Positions 42,518-53,542 are shown, numbered from the stretch's first letter. The stretch: DNA of 64,000 nucleotides from Microlunatus flavus (GCF_900110855.1 NZ_FOFA01000007.1:1-64000), one strand, 5' to 3'. Translations and numbers: made by a program. Notes: a model not told the origin generated them from the sequence alone.

Positions 42518-43583
42518 GCGCCCGTCCCCCTCGAGCCGTGCGACGCGGTGGTCGGGTGGACGCCAACCCCTTCGGGGCCCTTCGACGAGCTCAGGGAGCG
42601 TTCTCGGCCCTTCGACGAGCTCAGGGAGCGTTCACGGCCCTTCGACGAGCTCAGGGAGCGTTCGTGGCCCTTCGACGAGCTCAGGGAGCGTTCGTGGCCC
42701 TTCGGTGAGCTCAGGGAGCGATCCTGGCCCTTCGGTGAGCTCAGGGAGCGTTCCCGGCCCTTCGGTGAGCTCAGGGAGCGTTCCTCGCGATCGGCGGTCA
42801 GGGTCTGCAGGAGGGCGGCGGCGACGCTGACGGCGATGACCGCCGGGTCCTTACCGGTGATGCCGGGCAGGCCGATGGGCGAGGTGATGCGGGCGAGCGC
42901 GGCCTCGTCGTGGCCCTCGGCGAGGAGGTTGCGACGGAACCTGGCCCACTTGGCGCTCGACCCGATCAGCCCGACGCTGCCGAGCCCGGGGAGCCGGAGC
43001 GCCGCGTCGCAGAGGGCGAAGTCCTCGGCGTGGTCGTGCGTCATGACGAGCACGTGCGCGCCGCGGGGGAGGCGTTCGAGGACGGTCTCGCCCACCAGTC
43101 TGCGGTGCACGGTGACGTCGGCGACGCCCTCCGTCACGTCCGCGAGGCGCAGCGGGTCGAGCTCCTCGGTCCGCGAGTCGACCAGGTGCAGCGACAGCTC
43201 GAGGCGCGACAGGATCCGCGCGAGCTCGTAGCCGACGTGCCCGACGCCGAAGATCGCGACGGTGGGGCGGACGGGGAGGGGTTCGAGGAGCAGGGTCACC
43301 TCGCCGCCGCAGCACTGCCGGCCGTGCTCGGTGCGGGCATGCTCGTTGAGGCGCATCTCGAGCGTCTCCGGCGTCGACGCTTCCGAGACGAGGAGCTCAC
43401 GCGCCCGGTCGACCGCCGTCTGCTCGAGGTTGCCGCCGCCGACGCTGCCCCAGGTGCGCGCCGTGCTCACGACCATCTTGGCGCCGGCGTCACGCGGGGC
43501 GTGCCCGCGCACGGCGGTGACCGTGACGAGGACGCCGGCCTCGCCGTCGCGTCGTAGCTGCTGAACCGCCCCGACCCAGTCGG

Positions 43584-43587
<4 letters not shown>
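42514..43587 (-). CDS. xdhC: XdhC-type accessory protein with a repeat-encoded tail
   Basis: A 357-aa protein that in known systems binds Moco and inserts the sulfurated form into xanthine dehydrogenase. XdhC/CoxI features are [16 protein letters not shown], the [10 protein letters not shown] cysteine pair, and the Rossmann-like [33 protein letters not shown] and [20 protein letters not shown] follow. After about residue 265 come seven copies of a decapeptide like [10 protein letters not shown], then a short tail. These are translated from the 30-bp DNA repeats at 42571-42780. The frame stays open and its TGA overlaps the guaD ATG, so the tail is probably made. Confidence 0.88.
42571..42780. 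repeat. Seven 30-bp tandem repeats inside xdhC
   Basis: Seven units start at 42571, 42601, 42631, 42661, 42691, 42721 and 42751, each containing the core CCCTTCG-N4-GCTCAGGG followed by AGCG. The first four units read CGACGA at the variable place and the last three CGGTGA. The period is a multiple of three, so each unit encodes ten residues on the minus strand. Confidence 0.95.
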
Positions 43588-46045
<2,458 letters not shown>

Positions 46046-46049
<4 letters not shown>

Positions 46050-47581
46050 CGGGACGCTCCGTCCGTCTGCTGCTCGCTGACCAGCTTGAGCAGGCTCTGG
46101 CGCAGCATCGCCCGCCGGTAGCGGGCCGACGCGCGGTGGTCGTCGAGCGGCGTGCCCTCGCTCCCGAGCGCCGCGGCCGCCTCGGCCGCCCCCTCGGGGG
46201 TCCAGGGTCGGCCGACGAGCGCGTCCTCGGTGGTCCGGGCGCGGACCGGCGTCGCCGCCACGCCGCCGAGGCCGATGCGGGCCTGGGTGACCACGCTCCC
46301 TGAGCCTGTCGAAGGGCTGTCGAGCGTCAGCGCGAACGCCACGGACACGCTCGAGATGTCGTCGAACCTGCGCTTGGCGATCTTGTGGAACGCGACGAGC
46401 GGCGCGAGCGGCTTGGGGATGATCACGGACTTGATCAGCTCGTCGGGCCGCCGGACGGAGGCGCGGTAGCCGGTGAAGTAGTCGGCCAGCGCGACGCGGT
46501 GCTCGCAGCGCCGGGAGGCGAGCACGACCTGGGCGTCCAGGGCCAGCAGCACCGGCATGCTGTCGCCGATCGGGCTCGCGGTGCCCAGGTTGCCGCCGAA
46601 GGTCGCCGCGTTGCGGATCAGCCGCGACGCGAACTGCGGGAACAGCTCGGCCAGCAGCGGCACGCGGCCGTCGAGCCGACGCTCGACCTCGGTGAGGGTG
46701 AGCGAGGCACCGATCTCGAACGCCTCGTCCGTCTCGACGAGGCTGCGCAGCTCGGGAAGACGGTCGAGCGCGACGGTCAGACCCGTACGGCTGTGGCGCA
46801 GGTTGAGCTCGACGCCCCAGTCGGTGGAGCCGCCGAGCAGCGTGGCGTCGGGGTGCTCGGCCAGCAGCCCGAGCGCCTCGACCAGCGTCCCCGGGCGGAC
46901 GAAGCTCCCCTGCGGGCTGGAGGTCCGGGTCGGACGCGCGGCGGGCGCCGCGGTCCGGGTGCGCGTGAGCAGCGCGTCCCCGTCGACGGGCGTGCCGAGC
47001 GCGTACGCGGCGTCGCGGATCGGGCGGTAGCCCGTGCAGCGGCACAGGTTGCCGCTCAGCGCGTGCAGGTCGAAGCCGTTCGGGCCGTGCTCGTGAGCCG
47101 GCTCCTGACCGTCGGCGGCGGGGGAGCGGTCGCCCCGGTAGTACTCGGCGGCCATCGAGCAGACGAAGCCGGGCGTGCAGTAGCCGCACTGCGACCCGCC
47201 CCGGTCGGCCATCTCGCGCTGGACCGGGTGCAGGGCGTCCGGGCGTCCGAGGCCCTCGGCCGTGAGCACCTCCTGGCCGTCGAGCGCCGCAGCGGGCGCG
47301 AGGCAGGCGTTGACGGAGACCCAGGTGCTGGCGGTGGCGCCGTCGGCGCCCGCCGTGCTGCTGGTCTCGTCGGGACGCAGGACCATGACCGCGCAGGCAC
47401 CGCACTCGCCCTCGGCGCAGCCCTCCTTCGACCCGGTCAGCCCCTCGGCGCGCAGCCAGTCGAGCAGCGTCACGTGGCCGCCGACCTCGCCGAGCGCGCG
47501 TTCCCGGCCGTTCACCACGACCGAGGGCGCGCCCGCCGTGGGTTCGACCACCGAGGGCACCGCCGTCGAGGGCACCGCCAT
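46046..47581 (-). CDS. xdhA: Xanthine dehydrogenase, FeS/FAD subunit
   Basis: A 511-aa subunit with two [2Fe-2S] clusters and FAD. Cys55, Cys60, Cys63 and Cys93 form the plant-type cluster. Cys132, Cys135, Cys180 and Cys182 form the second (QCGYCTPGFVCS, LCRCTGYRPI). The FAD domain opens FVRPGTLVEALGLLAEHPDATLLGG and has RNAATFGGNLGTASPIGD. Residues 422-429 (SPSTGSGS) are encoded by one copy of the dispersed repeat placed in a loop of the C-terminal FAD domain. The start is ATG 47581. It is the first gene of the xdhA-xdhB-xdhC-guaD operon. Confidence 0.94.
46298..46316. repeat. Single dispersed-repeat copy inside xdhA
   Basis: An exact copy of CCCTGAGC-N2-GTCGAAGGG with CT at the variable place, read on the minus strand in frame within the FAD domain. 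Confidence 0.9.
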
Positions 47582-47761
47582 GCCAGCCTCCGTCCCGAGC
47601 CGCGACGGCGCGCACGCCCGGGCTCCGGACGTCGGCGTCGTCGCATGGTTGGGTCTCGAGTCTGGCTGGTCCGGCGTCGGTTATCCATGCGCAACGGCGT
47701 CGGTCCGTGACTCGTAGCGTAACCGGAACCTGGCGTCACACGCTCTCCGGCTGCCGCTGGA

Positions 47762-47777
47762 CGGAAGTCCGCTTCCG
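47762..47777. promoter_or_regulatory. Palindrome CGGAAG-N4-CTTCCG, candidate operator
   Basis: A 16-base perfect inverted repeat located 45 bases upstream of the -35 of the permease-UraD gene. It has the same architecture as the palindrome at 31507-31522 before the NCS1 permease. Confidence 0.5.
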
Positions 47778-47821
47778 ATGAGCGAGAACGGCAGGACCTC
47801 ACGCCGCACGCCTCGCGGTCC

Positions 47822-47851
47822 TTGACGGACGTGAGGCCGTGTCCCTAGCCT
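47822..47851 (+). promoter_or_regulatory. Promoter of the permease-UraD gene
   Basis: TTGACG (47822-47827) and TAGCCT (47846-47851) are separated by 18 bases. The transcript would have a leader of about 57 bases. Confidence 0.6.
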
Positions 47852-47914
47852 CTCCGCAGCCGGTGCGGCGACTCCGTGCAGCGGAGGGCGCGAGCCTGGC
47901 GGAAGGGGCACCCG

Positions 47915-49852
47915 ATGGCCACCACTGCCGCTCTGCCCGAGCGACCGGCGCGCCGCGCCAAGCACCCCGTCGACGAGGTGCTGCCTCCCGTCCAGCTCGC
48001 GGTGTACGGGTTCCAGCACGTCCTCGCCTTCTACGCCGGCGCGGTCGTCGTACCGATCCTGCTCGCCAGCGCGATCGGGCTCGACCAGCGGCAGCTGATC
48101 CACCTGATCAACGCCGACCTCTTCACCTGCGGCATCGCCTCGATCATCCAGTCGGTCGGCTTCTGGAAGGTCGGCGTCAAGCTGCCGCTGCTGCAGGGCG
48201 TGACCTTCACGGCCGTGTCGCCGATGATCGCGATCGGCCTCGCGGCGGGCGGCGGGTCGCAGGGCCTGCTCGTGATCTACGGCGCGGTGATCGTCGCCGG
48301 CCTGTTCACCTTCCTCATCGCCCCGTGGTTCAGCCGGTTGATCAGGTTCTTCCCGCCGGTCGTCACCGGGTCGGTGATCACGATCATCGGGATCGCGCTG
48401 CTCCCGGTCGCCGCCGGTGACGCCGTCGGCGGGGCGGGCCCGACGGCCGACCCGACCAGCCCCAGGAACCTCGCGTACGCCATCGGCACGCTCGCCCTGA
48501 TCGTCGCGATCCAGCGCATCTTCCGCGGGTTCCTCGCCACCGTCGCCGTGCTCGCGGGCCTCGTCGTGGGCACGCTGGTGGCCTGGGTCCTGGGCGACGC
48601 GGACTTCAGCGGGGTGGCCGACTCGGGCTGGGTCGGGCTGACCACGCCGTTCTTCTTCGGCTGGCCCAAGTTCTCGGTCGCCGCGATCATCTCGATGGTC
48701 GTCGTCATGCTGATCACCGCCGTCGAGACCACCGGCGACGTCTTCGCGACCGGCGAGATCGTGGAGAAGCGGATCAAGCGCGACGACATCGCGCGCGCCC
48801 TGCGCGCCGACGGGCTGGCCACGACCATCGGCGGCATCTTCAACTCGTTCCCGTACACCTGCTTCGCCGAGAACGTCGGCCTCGTGCGCCTCACCCGCGT
48901 CAAGAGCCGCTACGTCGTGGCGACCGCCGGAGCGATCATGATCGTCCTCGGCCTGGTCCCCAAGGCCGGTGCGCTCGTCGCCGGCATCCCGCACCCCGTG
49001 CTCGGCGGAGCGGCGCTGGCGATGTTCGCGACGGTCGCGGTGGTGGGCTTCCAGACCCTGTCGCGGGTCGACTTCCACGACCACCGCAACGTGGTGATCG
49101 TCTCGACCGCGGTCGGCCTCGCGCTCTACGTGACCGTGCAGCCCGACGTCGCCAAGGCGGTGCCGTCGTGGGCGCAGATCATCTTCGGCTCGGGCATCAC
49201 GGTCGGCAGCATCGTGGCGATCGGGCTCAACCTGCTCTTCCACCACGTCGGCCGCAGCCGCGGCGCCGCCGTCGCGGGCTCGCCCGGGCGCGACCTCGTC
49301 GGGCTCAACGACGTCAACCAGATGAGCCGCGAGCAGTTCGTCGAGACCTTCGGCGGGCTGTTCCAGGGCCCGCGCTGGGTGGTCGAGCGCGCGTACGACG
49401 AGCGCCCGTTCGCCGACACCCGCGAGCTGCGGCGGGCCTTGCAGGACGCGCTGCTGGTGGCGAGCAAGGACGAGCAGCGCGAGCTCTTCGCCGCCTATCC
49501 CGAGCTCGGCTCCGACGACGTCGCCTCCGGCGGAGCCGGGGCGGGATCGTTCGGCGACCAGTCCGCCCTCGGGCTCACCCGGCTCGACGACGAGGCCCAC
49601 GGGGAGCTCGCCGCCCTGGCGAAGGAGTACCAGGAGCGGTTCGGCTTCCCGCTGATCATCTCCGTGCGCGACCGGGCGTCGTTCGAGCAGATCCTCGAGC
49701 ACGGCCGCCACCGCCTCGACAACTCCCCGACCCAGGAGCACGCGCTGGCGCTCATCGAGATCGCCAGCATCGCGGGTCACCGCTTCGACGACCTCGTCGC
49801 CGACGCGAACCCGATCTACTCCGCCCGCACCCGCGGCCTGGCCGACGCCTGA
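47915..49852 (+). CDS. NCS2 purine permease fused to an OHCU-decarboxylase (UraD) domain
   Basis: A 645-aa two-part protein. Residues 1 to about 450 form a complete NCS2 permease (HPVDEVLPPVQLAVYGFQHV, METTGDVF-type ETTGDVFATGEIVEKRIKRD, CFAENVGLVRLTRVKSR) with about 14 membrane segments. From about 462 to 625 it continues as a UraD-like domain (LNDVNQMSREQFVETFGGLF, RPFADTRELRRAL, ERFGFPLIISV, ALALIEIASIAGHRFDDLV). UraD decarboxylates OHCU to (S)-allantoin. Compared by eye with Bacillus PucL, the catalytic His is Tyr528 (AAYPELG) and the Glu is Asp548 (GDQSALG). ATG 47915 has a GGAAGGGG site. Transport of urate or xanthine is likely; decarboxylase activity is uncertain. Confidence 0.9.
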   Translation: MATTAALPERPARRAKHPVDEVLPPVQLAVYGFQHVLAFYAGAVVVPILLASAIGLDQRQLIHLINADLFTCGIASIIQSVGFWKVGVKLPLLQGVTFTAVSPMIAIGLAAGGGSQGLLVIYGAVIVAGLFTFLIAPWFSRLIRFFPPVVTGSVITIIGIALLPVAAGDAVGGAGPTADPTSPRNLAYAIGTLALIVAIQRIFRGFLATVAVLAGLVVGTLVAWVLGDADFSGVADSGWVGLTTPFFFGWPKFSVAAIISMVVVMLITAVETTGDVFATGEIVEKRIKRDDIARALRADGLATTIGGIFNSFPYTCFAENVGLVRLTRVKSRYVVATAGAIMIVLGLVPKAGALVAGIPHPVLGGAALAMFATVAVVGFQTLSRVDFHDHRNVVIVSTAVGLALYVTVQPDVAKAVPSWAQIIFGSGITVGSIVAIGLNLLFHHVGRSRGAAVAGSPGRDLVGLNDVNQMSREQFVETFGGLFQGPRWVVERAYDERPFADTRELRRALQDALLVASKDEQRELFAAYPELGSDDVASGGAGAGSFGDQSALGLTRLDDEAHGELAALAKEYQERFGFPLIISVRDRASFEQILEHGRHRLDNSPTQEHALALIEIASIAGHRFDDLVADANPIYSARTRGLADA

Positions 49853-49903
49853 GCCGTACGCCCCAATACCTGTGACGCGTGGGTCAGCGGTCGGCGCGGC
49901 CGG

Positions 49904-51490
49904 TCAGGCCTCGCCGCGGCGGAGGAGGCGGCCGTGCGGGGTGCCGTCGAGGTCGACGGCCTCGCCGCGGAGGTACGTACGCCGCACGCGGCCGGAGAGG
50001 GCGCGGCCCTGGTAGGGCGTGATCGGGTTCTTGTGGTGGAGCTTGCCCGCGTCGACGACGAAGGCGTCGTCCGGCGCGAACACGGCCAGGTCGGCGTCGT
50101 GGCCGAGGGCGATCGACCCCTTGGACCGCAGCCCGACGCGCTTCGCGGGCCGTGTGGCCATCCAGTCGACGACCCGCTCGAGGCCGACGCCCCGCTTGCG
50201 CGCCTCGGTCCAGATCAGCGAGAGCCCGAGCTGGAGGGAGGAGATGCCGCCCCAGGCGACGCCGAAGTCGCCGTTCTCGAGGTCCTTGAGGTCGAGGGTC
50301 GAGGGGGAGTGGTCGGAGACGACGAAGTCGATCGTTCCGTCGAGCAGCCCGTCCCACAGGGCCTCGCGGTTGCTCGCCTCGCGCACCGGCGGGCAGCACT
50401 TGAAGGCGGTCGCGCCGTCGGGCACCTCCTCGGCGAGCAGCGTCAGGTAGTGCGGGCAGGTCTCCACGGTCAGGTCGACGCCGTCGCGCTTGGCCGTGGC
50501 GATCATGGGCAGCGCGTCGGACGACGACAGGTGCAGCAGGTGCGCCTTGGCGCCGGTCCAGCGGGCGCGCTCGATGACCTCGGCGATGGCGAGGCTCTCC
50601 GCGCCGCGGGGACGTGAGGCGAGGAACGACGCGTACACGTCGCCCCTGGGGTGCGGGGCGCGGTCGATCGCGCGGGAGTCCTCGGCGTGCACGATCATCA
50701 GCGAGTCGAACGACCGGAGCACGGCGAGGTCCTGCTCCAGCTCGTCGGCCTCGAGGTGCGGGAACTCGTCGACGCCGGAGTGCAGCAGGAAGCACTTGAA
50801 CCCGAAGACGCCGTCGTCGTGCAGCGCGCGCAGGTGCGGCGCGTTGCCCGGCACGGCCCCGCCCCAGAAGCCCACGTCGACGAACACCTGACCGTCGGCG
50901 AACAGCCGCTTGTACTCCAGCGCGGGCGCGTTGACCGTGGCCGGGATCGAGTTCAGCGGCATGTCGACCAGCGTCGTGACGCCGCCGGCCGCCGCTGCGC
51001 GGGTCGCCGAGGCGAACCCCTCCCAGGTCGTCCGGCCCGGCTCGTTGATGTGCACGTGGGTGTCGACGAGGCCCGGCAGCAGCACCTCGTCGTCGGCGAG
51101 CTCGACGAGCGTACGGGCGGGCAGGCCGGCGCCGAGCGGTTCGATGGCGACGACCGTGCCGTCGCGCACCCCGATCTCGCGGGCGACGATCCCCGCTGTG
51201 GTCAGGATGCGGCGGCCGCGGACCACCAGGTCGAGCTCCCGCGAACCGCCGGCGCGTGCGGCCCGGGTTCCCGCGGCGGGGCCGTCGGGGACGGCATGCT
51301 CCTGCCGGTAGGCCGTGATGAGGCCCCGGATCCGCTCCGGGTCGTTGACCCGGTCCGCCACCGTCCGGGCGTCGTCGTCGGCGGCGCTGACGGCGGCCTC
51401 GACCGCGTCCGGCCTCGTGGCCGAGCGGGCCGACCCCTCCCGGGCCACCGCCGTCGGGTCGAGGTCCTCGGGGTCGTGCTGACGGGTCAC
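49904..51490 (-). CDS. allB: Allantoinase
   Basis: A 528-aa cyclic amidohydrolase that opens (S)-allantoin to allantoate. The metal site is LLPGLVDTHVHINEPGRTTWEG, the carbamylated Lys is in GFKCFLLHSG, and His ligands are in IVHAEDSR and LLHLSSSDA. The final Asp is in DFVVSDHSPS. The catalytic part starts near residue 80. An unusual 75-residue acidic N-terminal region (ending ERIRGLITAYRQEHAVP) precedes it and is not part of the usual 450-residue enzyme. GTG 51490 overlaps the glycerate-kinase stop. An ATG-less long ORF extension upstream is antisense shadow. Confidence 0.92.
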   Translation of the reverse strand: MTRQHDPEDLDPTAVAREGSARSATRPDAVEAAVSAADDDARTVADRVNDPERIRGLITAYRQEHAVPDGPAAGTRAARAGGSRELDLVVRGRRILTTAGIVAREIGVRDGTVVAIEPLGAGLPARTLVELADDEVLLPGLVDTHVHINEPGRTTWEGFASATRAAAAGGVTTLVDMPLNSIPATVNAPALEYKRLFADGQVFVDVGFWGGAVPGNAPHLRALHDDGVFGFKCFLLHSGVDEFPHLEADELEQDLAVLRSFDSLMIVHAEDSRAIDRAPHPRGDVYASFLASRPRGAESLAIAEVIERARWTGAKAHLLHLSSSDALPMIATAKRDGVDLTVETCPHYLTLLAEEVPDGATAFKCCPPVREASNREALWDGLLDGTIDFVVSDHSPSTLDLKDLENGDFGVAWGGISSLQLGLSLIWTEARKRGVGLERVVDWMATRPAKRVGLRSKGSIALGHDADLAVFAPDDAFVVDAGKLHHKNPITPYQGRALSGRVRRTYLRGEAVDLDGTPHGRLLRRGEA

Positions 51491-52650
51491 CGTTCCTCCT
51501 CCGTGTCTTCGTCGGCCGTCGGCTCCCCGTCGAGCCACTCCTCCGCGATCCGCGCGCCCACCTGCTCCAGCAGCTCGGCGGCGTGGGCGATGCTCCGCGC
51601 CGGGTCCGGCTCGAGGTCGGACAGCGGGTAGACGGCGCTGACGCCGGCGGCGGCCGCGTGCCCAGGTTCGAGCAGGCTCCGACCAGCGACCGCGACCGTT
51701 CGGACTCCCGCGCGCCCCGCCGCCGCGGCGACCCCGACCGGCGCCTTGCCCGCCAGCGACTGCTCGTCCAGCGAACCCTCGCCCGTCACCACGAGCGACG
51801 CCCCCTGCGCCGCGTCGGCGAAGCCCACGAGGTCCAGGACCAGCTCGATGCCGGGCCGCAGCGTGGCGCCGAGGAGGGCAAGGGCGGCGAACCCGGTCCC
51901 GCCCGCCGCACCCGCACCGAGCGCCTCCCGCAGGTCGCTCCCGGTCGCGTCGCCGACGACGTCCGCCCAGCGGGCGAGGGCCGCGTCGAGCCGGGCCACC
52001 TGCTCGGCGTCGGCCCCCTTCTGAGGCCCGAAGACCGCGGCCGCGCCCCGCGACCCGAGCAGCGGGTGGTCGACGTCGCTGGCCACCACGACGTCGACGT
52101 CGTCGAGGGGGACGAGGCCGCCGAGGTCCAGCGACGCGAGGTCGGCCAGCGCGGCGCCGCCGCGGTCGAGCTCGACGCCGTCCGCGTCCAGCAGCCGCGC
52201 GCCGAGCGCCTGGACCAGGCCGGCGCCGCCGTCGGTCGAAGCGCTGCCGCCCAGGCCGAGCACCACGCGCCGGGCCCCGTGCTCGAGCGCGTGCCGGAGG
52301 ACCTGACCGAGCCCGTACGTCGACGCCGTCAGCGGGGCGGGGCGGCCGCCCGGCAGCAGGTCGAGCCCGCAGGCCCCGGCGAGCTCGACGACGGCGTCGT
52401 CGCCGCGGACCGCGTACGGCGCCCGCACGGGTTCGCCGGTCGGACCCTCGACGGTGACGACGACCTCCCGGTGGCCGGCGGCGAGCGCGGCCGCGACGGT
52501 TCCGTCCCCGCCGTCGGCGACCGGCAGCAGCACGAGCTCCGCGTCCGGGCGTACGGAACGGACACCCGCGGCCAGCGCCTCCGCGACGCCGACCGCCGGC
52601 AGGCACCCCTTGAACTTGTCGGGGGCGAGCACCACCCGGATCTCCGCCAT
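51487..52650 (-). CDS. glxK: Glycerate kinase (GarK/GlxK family)
   Basis: A 387-aa enzyme that phosphorylates D-glycerate. Family features are VVLAPDKFKGCLPAVGVAEAL at the N-terminus, ADGGDGTVAAAL, GLGGSASTDGGAGLVQALGARL and GEGSLDEQSLAGKAPVGVA. It starts at ATG 52650 and is followed by allB with a 4-base overlap. In ureide pathways it takes glycerate made from glyoxylate via tartronate semialdehyde, but glyoxylate carboligase and the reductase are not in this window. It is divergent from the IclR regulator at 52739, which probably controls it. Confidence 0.93.
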   Translation of the reverse strand: MAEIRVVLAPDKFKGCLPAVGVAEALAAGVRSVRPDAELVLLPVADGGDGTVAAALAAGHREVVVTVEGPTGEPVRAPYAVRGDDAVVELAGACGLDLLPGGRPAPLTASTYGLGQVLRHALEHGARRVVLGLGGSASTDGGAGLVQALGARLLDADGVELDRGGAALADLASLDLGGLVPLDDVDVVVASDVDHPLLGSRGAAAVFGPQKGADAEQVARLDAALARWADVVGDATGSDLREALGAGAAGGTGFAALALLGATLRPGIELVLDLVGFADAAQGASLVVTGEGSLDEQSLAGKAPVGVAAAAGRAGVRTVAVAGRSLLEPGHAAAAGVSAVYPLSDLEPDPARSIAHAAELLEQVGARIAEEWLDGEPTADEDTEEER

Positions 52651-52726
52651 GGGCCCAGTCCAGCAGGTCGGCGGACGCGTGGACGCCGCCGCCCGGCGGT
52701 CGGCCCTCCGCCAGCGTCGTCGGGAG

Positions 52727-52732
52727 TACCTT
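52727..52732 (+). promoter_or_regulatory. -10 hexamer TACCTT, probable leaderless promoter of the IclR gene
   Basis: TACCTT ends 6 bases before ATG 52739. The operator palindrome at 52733 begins right after it. Confidence 0.5.
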
Positions 52733-52747
52733 TTCCGCATGGCGGAA
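52733..52747. promoter_or_regulatory. Palindrome TTCCGC-ATG-GCGGAA over the IclR start codon
   Basis: This 15-base perfect inverted repeat is centred on the start codon of the IclR gene. It directly follows the -10 and lies in the divergent region with the glycerate kinase-allB operon. This is the expected place for an autoregulatory operator of an AllR-like IclR protein. Confidence 0.6.
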
Positions 52748-53518
52748 GCAGGGCCGCGCAGCCCCGAGCGGGTCCAGTCGCTGGACCGGACGTTCGGCCT
52801 GCTCGAGCAGCTCGCCGACGGACCCCTGACGCTGTCGCAGCTAGCCGAGGCGACGTCGCTCCCGATGCCCACGGTGCACCGGCTGCTGCGGTTCCTGACG
52901 AGCCAGGGCTACGTGCGGCAGGACCGCGCCAAGCGCTACTCGCTGGGCCTGCGGATGATCCGGCTCGGGCAGAGCGCCAGCCGCGGGCTCGGGCCGTGGA
53001 TCACGCCCTACCTCGCCCGCCTGGTCGACCTCTTCGGCGAGACGGCCAACATGGCGCTGCTCGAGGGCGACGCCTGCGTCTACGTCGCCCAGGTGCCGTC
53101 GCCGCGGTCGATGCGGATGTTCACCGAGGTCGGTCGCGTCGTGATGCTGCACTGCACCGGCGTGGGCAAGGCGATCCTGTCCGAGCTCGACGACGACCAG
53201 GTCTCGGCGCTGCTCGAGCGCGCAGGCCTGCCGTCGCGCACCGAGCACACGATCACCACGGTCCCGGCGATGCTCGAGACGCTGCACCGCGGCCGCCGCG
53301 ACGGCTACGTCCTCGACGACGGCGAGCAGGAGCTCGGCGTGCGCTGCGTCGCCGTGCCGCTCAAGGACCTGCCGTTCCGGGCAGCCATCTCCATCTCGGG
53401 CCCGTCGAGCCGCGTCCGGAGCGAGGACGTGCCGCGCATCGCCCCGCAGCTGGTCGCCATCGCCGCCGAGGTGAGCGCGCAGTTCGCCGCCGGCCGCGGC
53501 GTCGAGCTCACCGGCTGA
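52739..53518 (+). CDS. IclR-family regulator (AllR-like)
   Basis: A 259-aa regulator. The winged HTH is at about 20-75 (LSQLAEATSLPMPTVHRLLRFL, then TSQGYVRQDRAKRYSLGLRM), followed by the IclR effector domain (NMALLEGDACVYVAQVPSPRSMR, GVGKAILSELDDDQV, VPLKDLPFRAAISISGP). Divergence from allB-glycerate kinase and placement at the edge of the ureide island suggest an AllR role, with glyoxylate or allantoin-type ligands in known members. ATG 52739 is set by the leaderless-type -10. The palindrome across its start codon suggests autoregulation. Confidence 0.88.
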   Translation: MAEAGPRSPERVQSLDRTFGLLEQLADGPLTLSQLAEATSLPMPTVHRLLRFLTSQGYVRQDRAKRYSLGLRMIRLGQSASRGLGPWITPYLARLVDLFGETANMALLEGDACVYVAQVPSPRSMRMFTEVGRVVMLHCTGVGKAILSELDDDQVSALLERAGLPSRTEHTITTVPAMLETLHRGRRDGYVLDDGEQELGVRCVAVPLKDLPFRAAISISGPSSRVRSEDVPRIAPQLVAIAAEVSAQFAAGRGVELTG

Positions 53519-53542
53519 CACGGACCGCCGACCTCGTCGAGG

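Larger units (their letters stand above)
47582..47914. other. Divergent control region between xdhA and the permease-UraD gene
   Basis: A 333-base region containing the palindrome at 47762-47777 and a promoter for the rightward gene at 47822-47851. The xdhA promoter could not be assigned with confidence. No ORF here has coding bias, and no Moco riboswitch-like fold was recognised. Confidence 0.5.

Noticed and set aside
42571-42780. Possible CRISPR array
   Set aside because: The 30-bp units are directly adjacent with no unique spacers, are translated within xdhC, and no cas genes are present.
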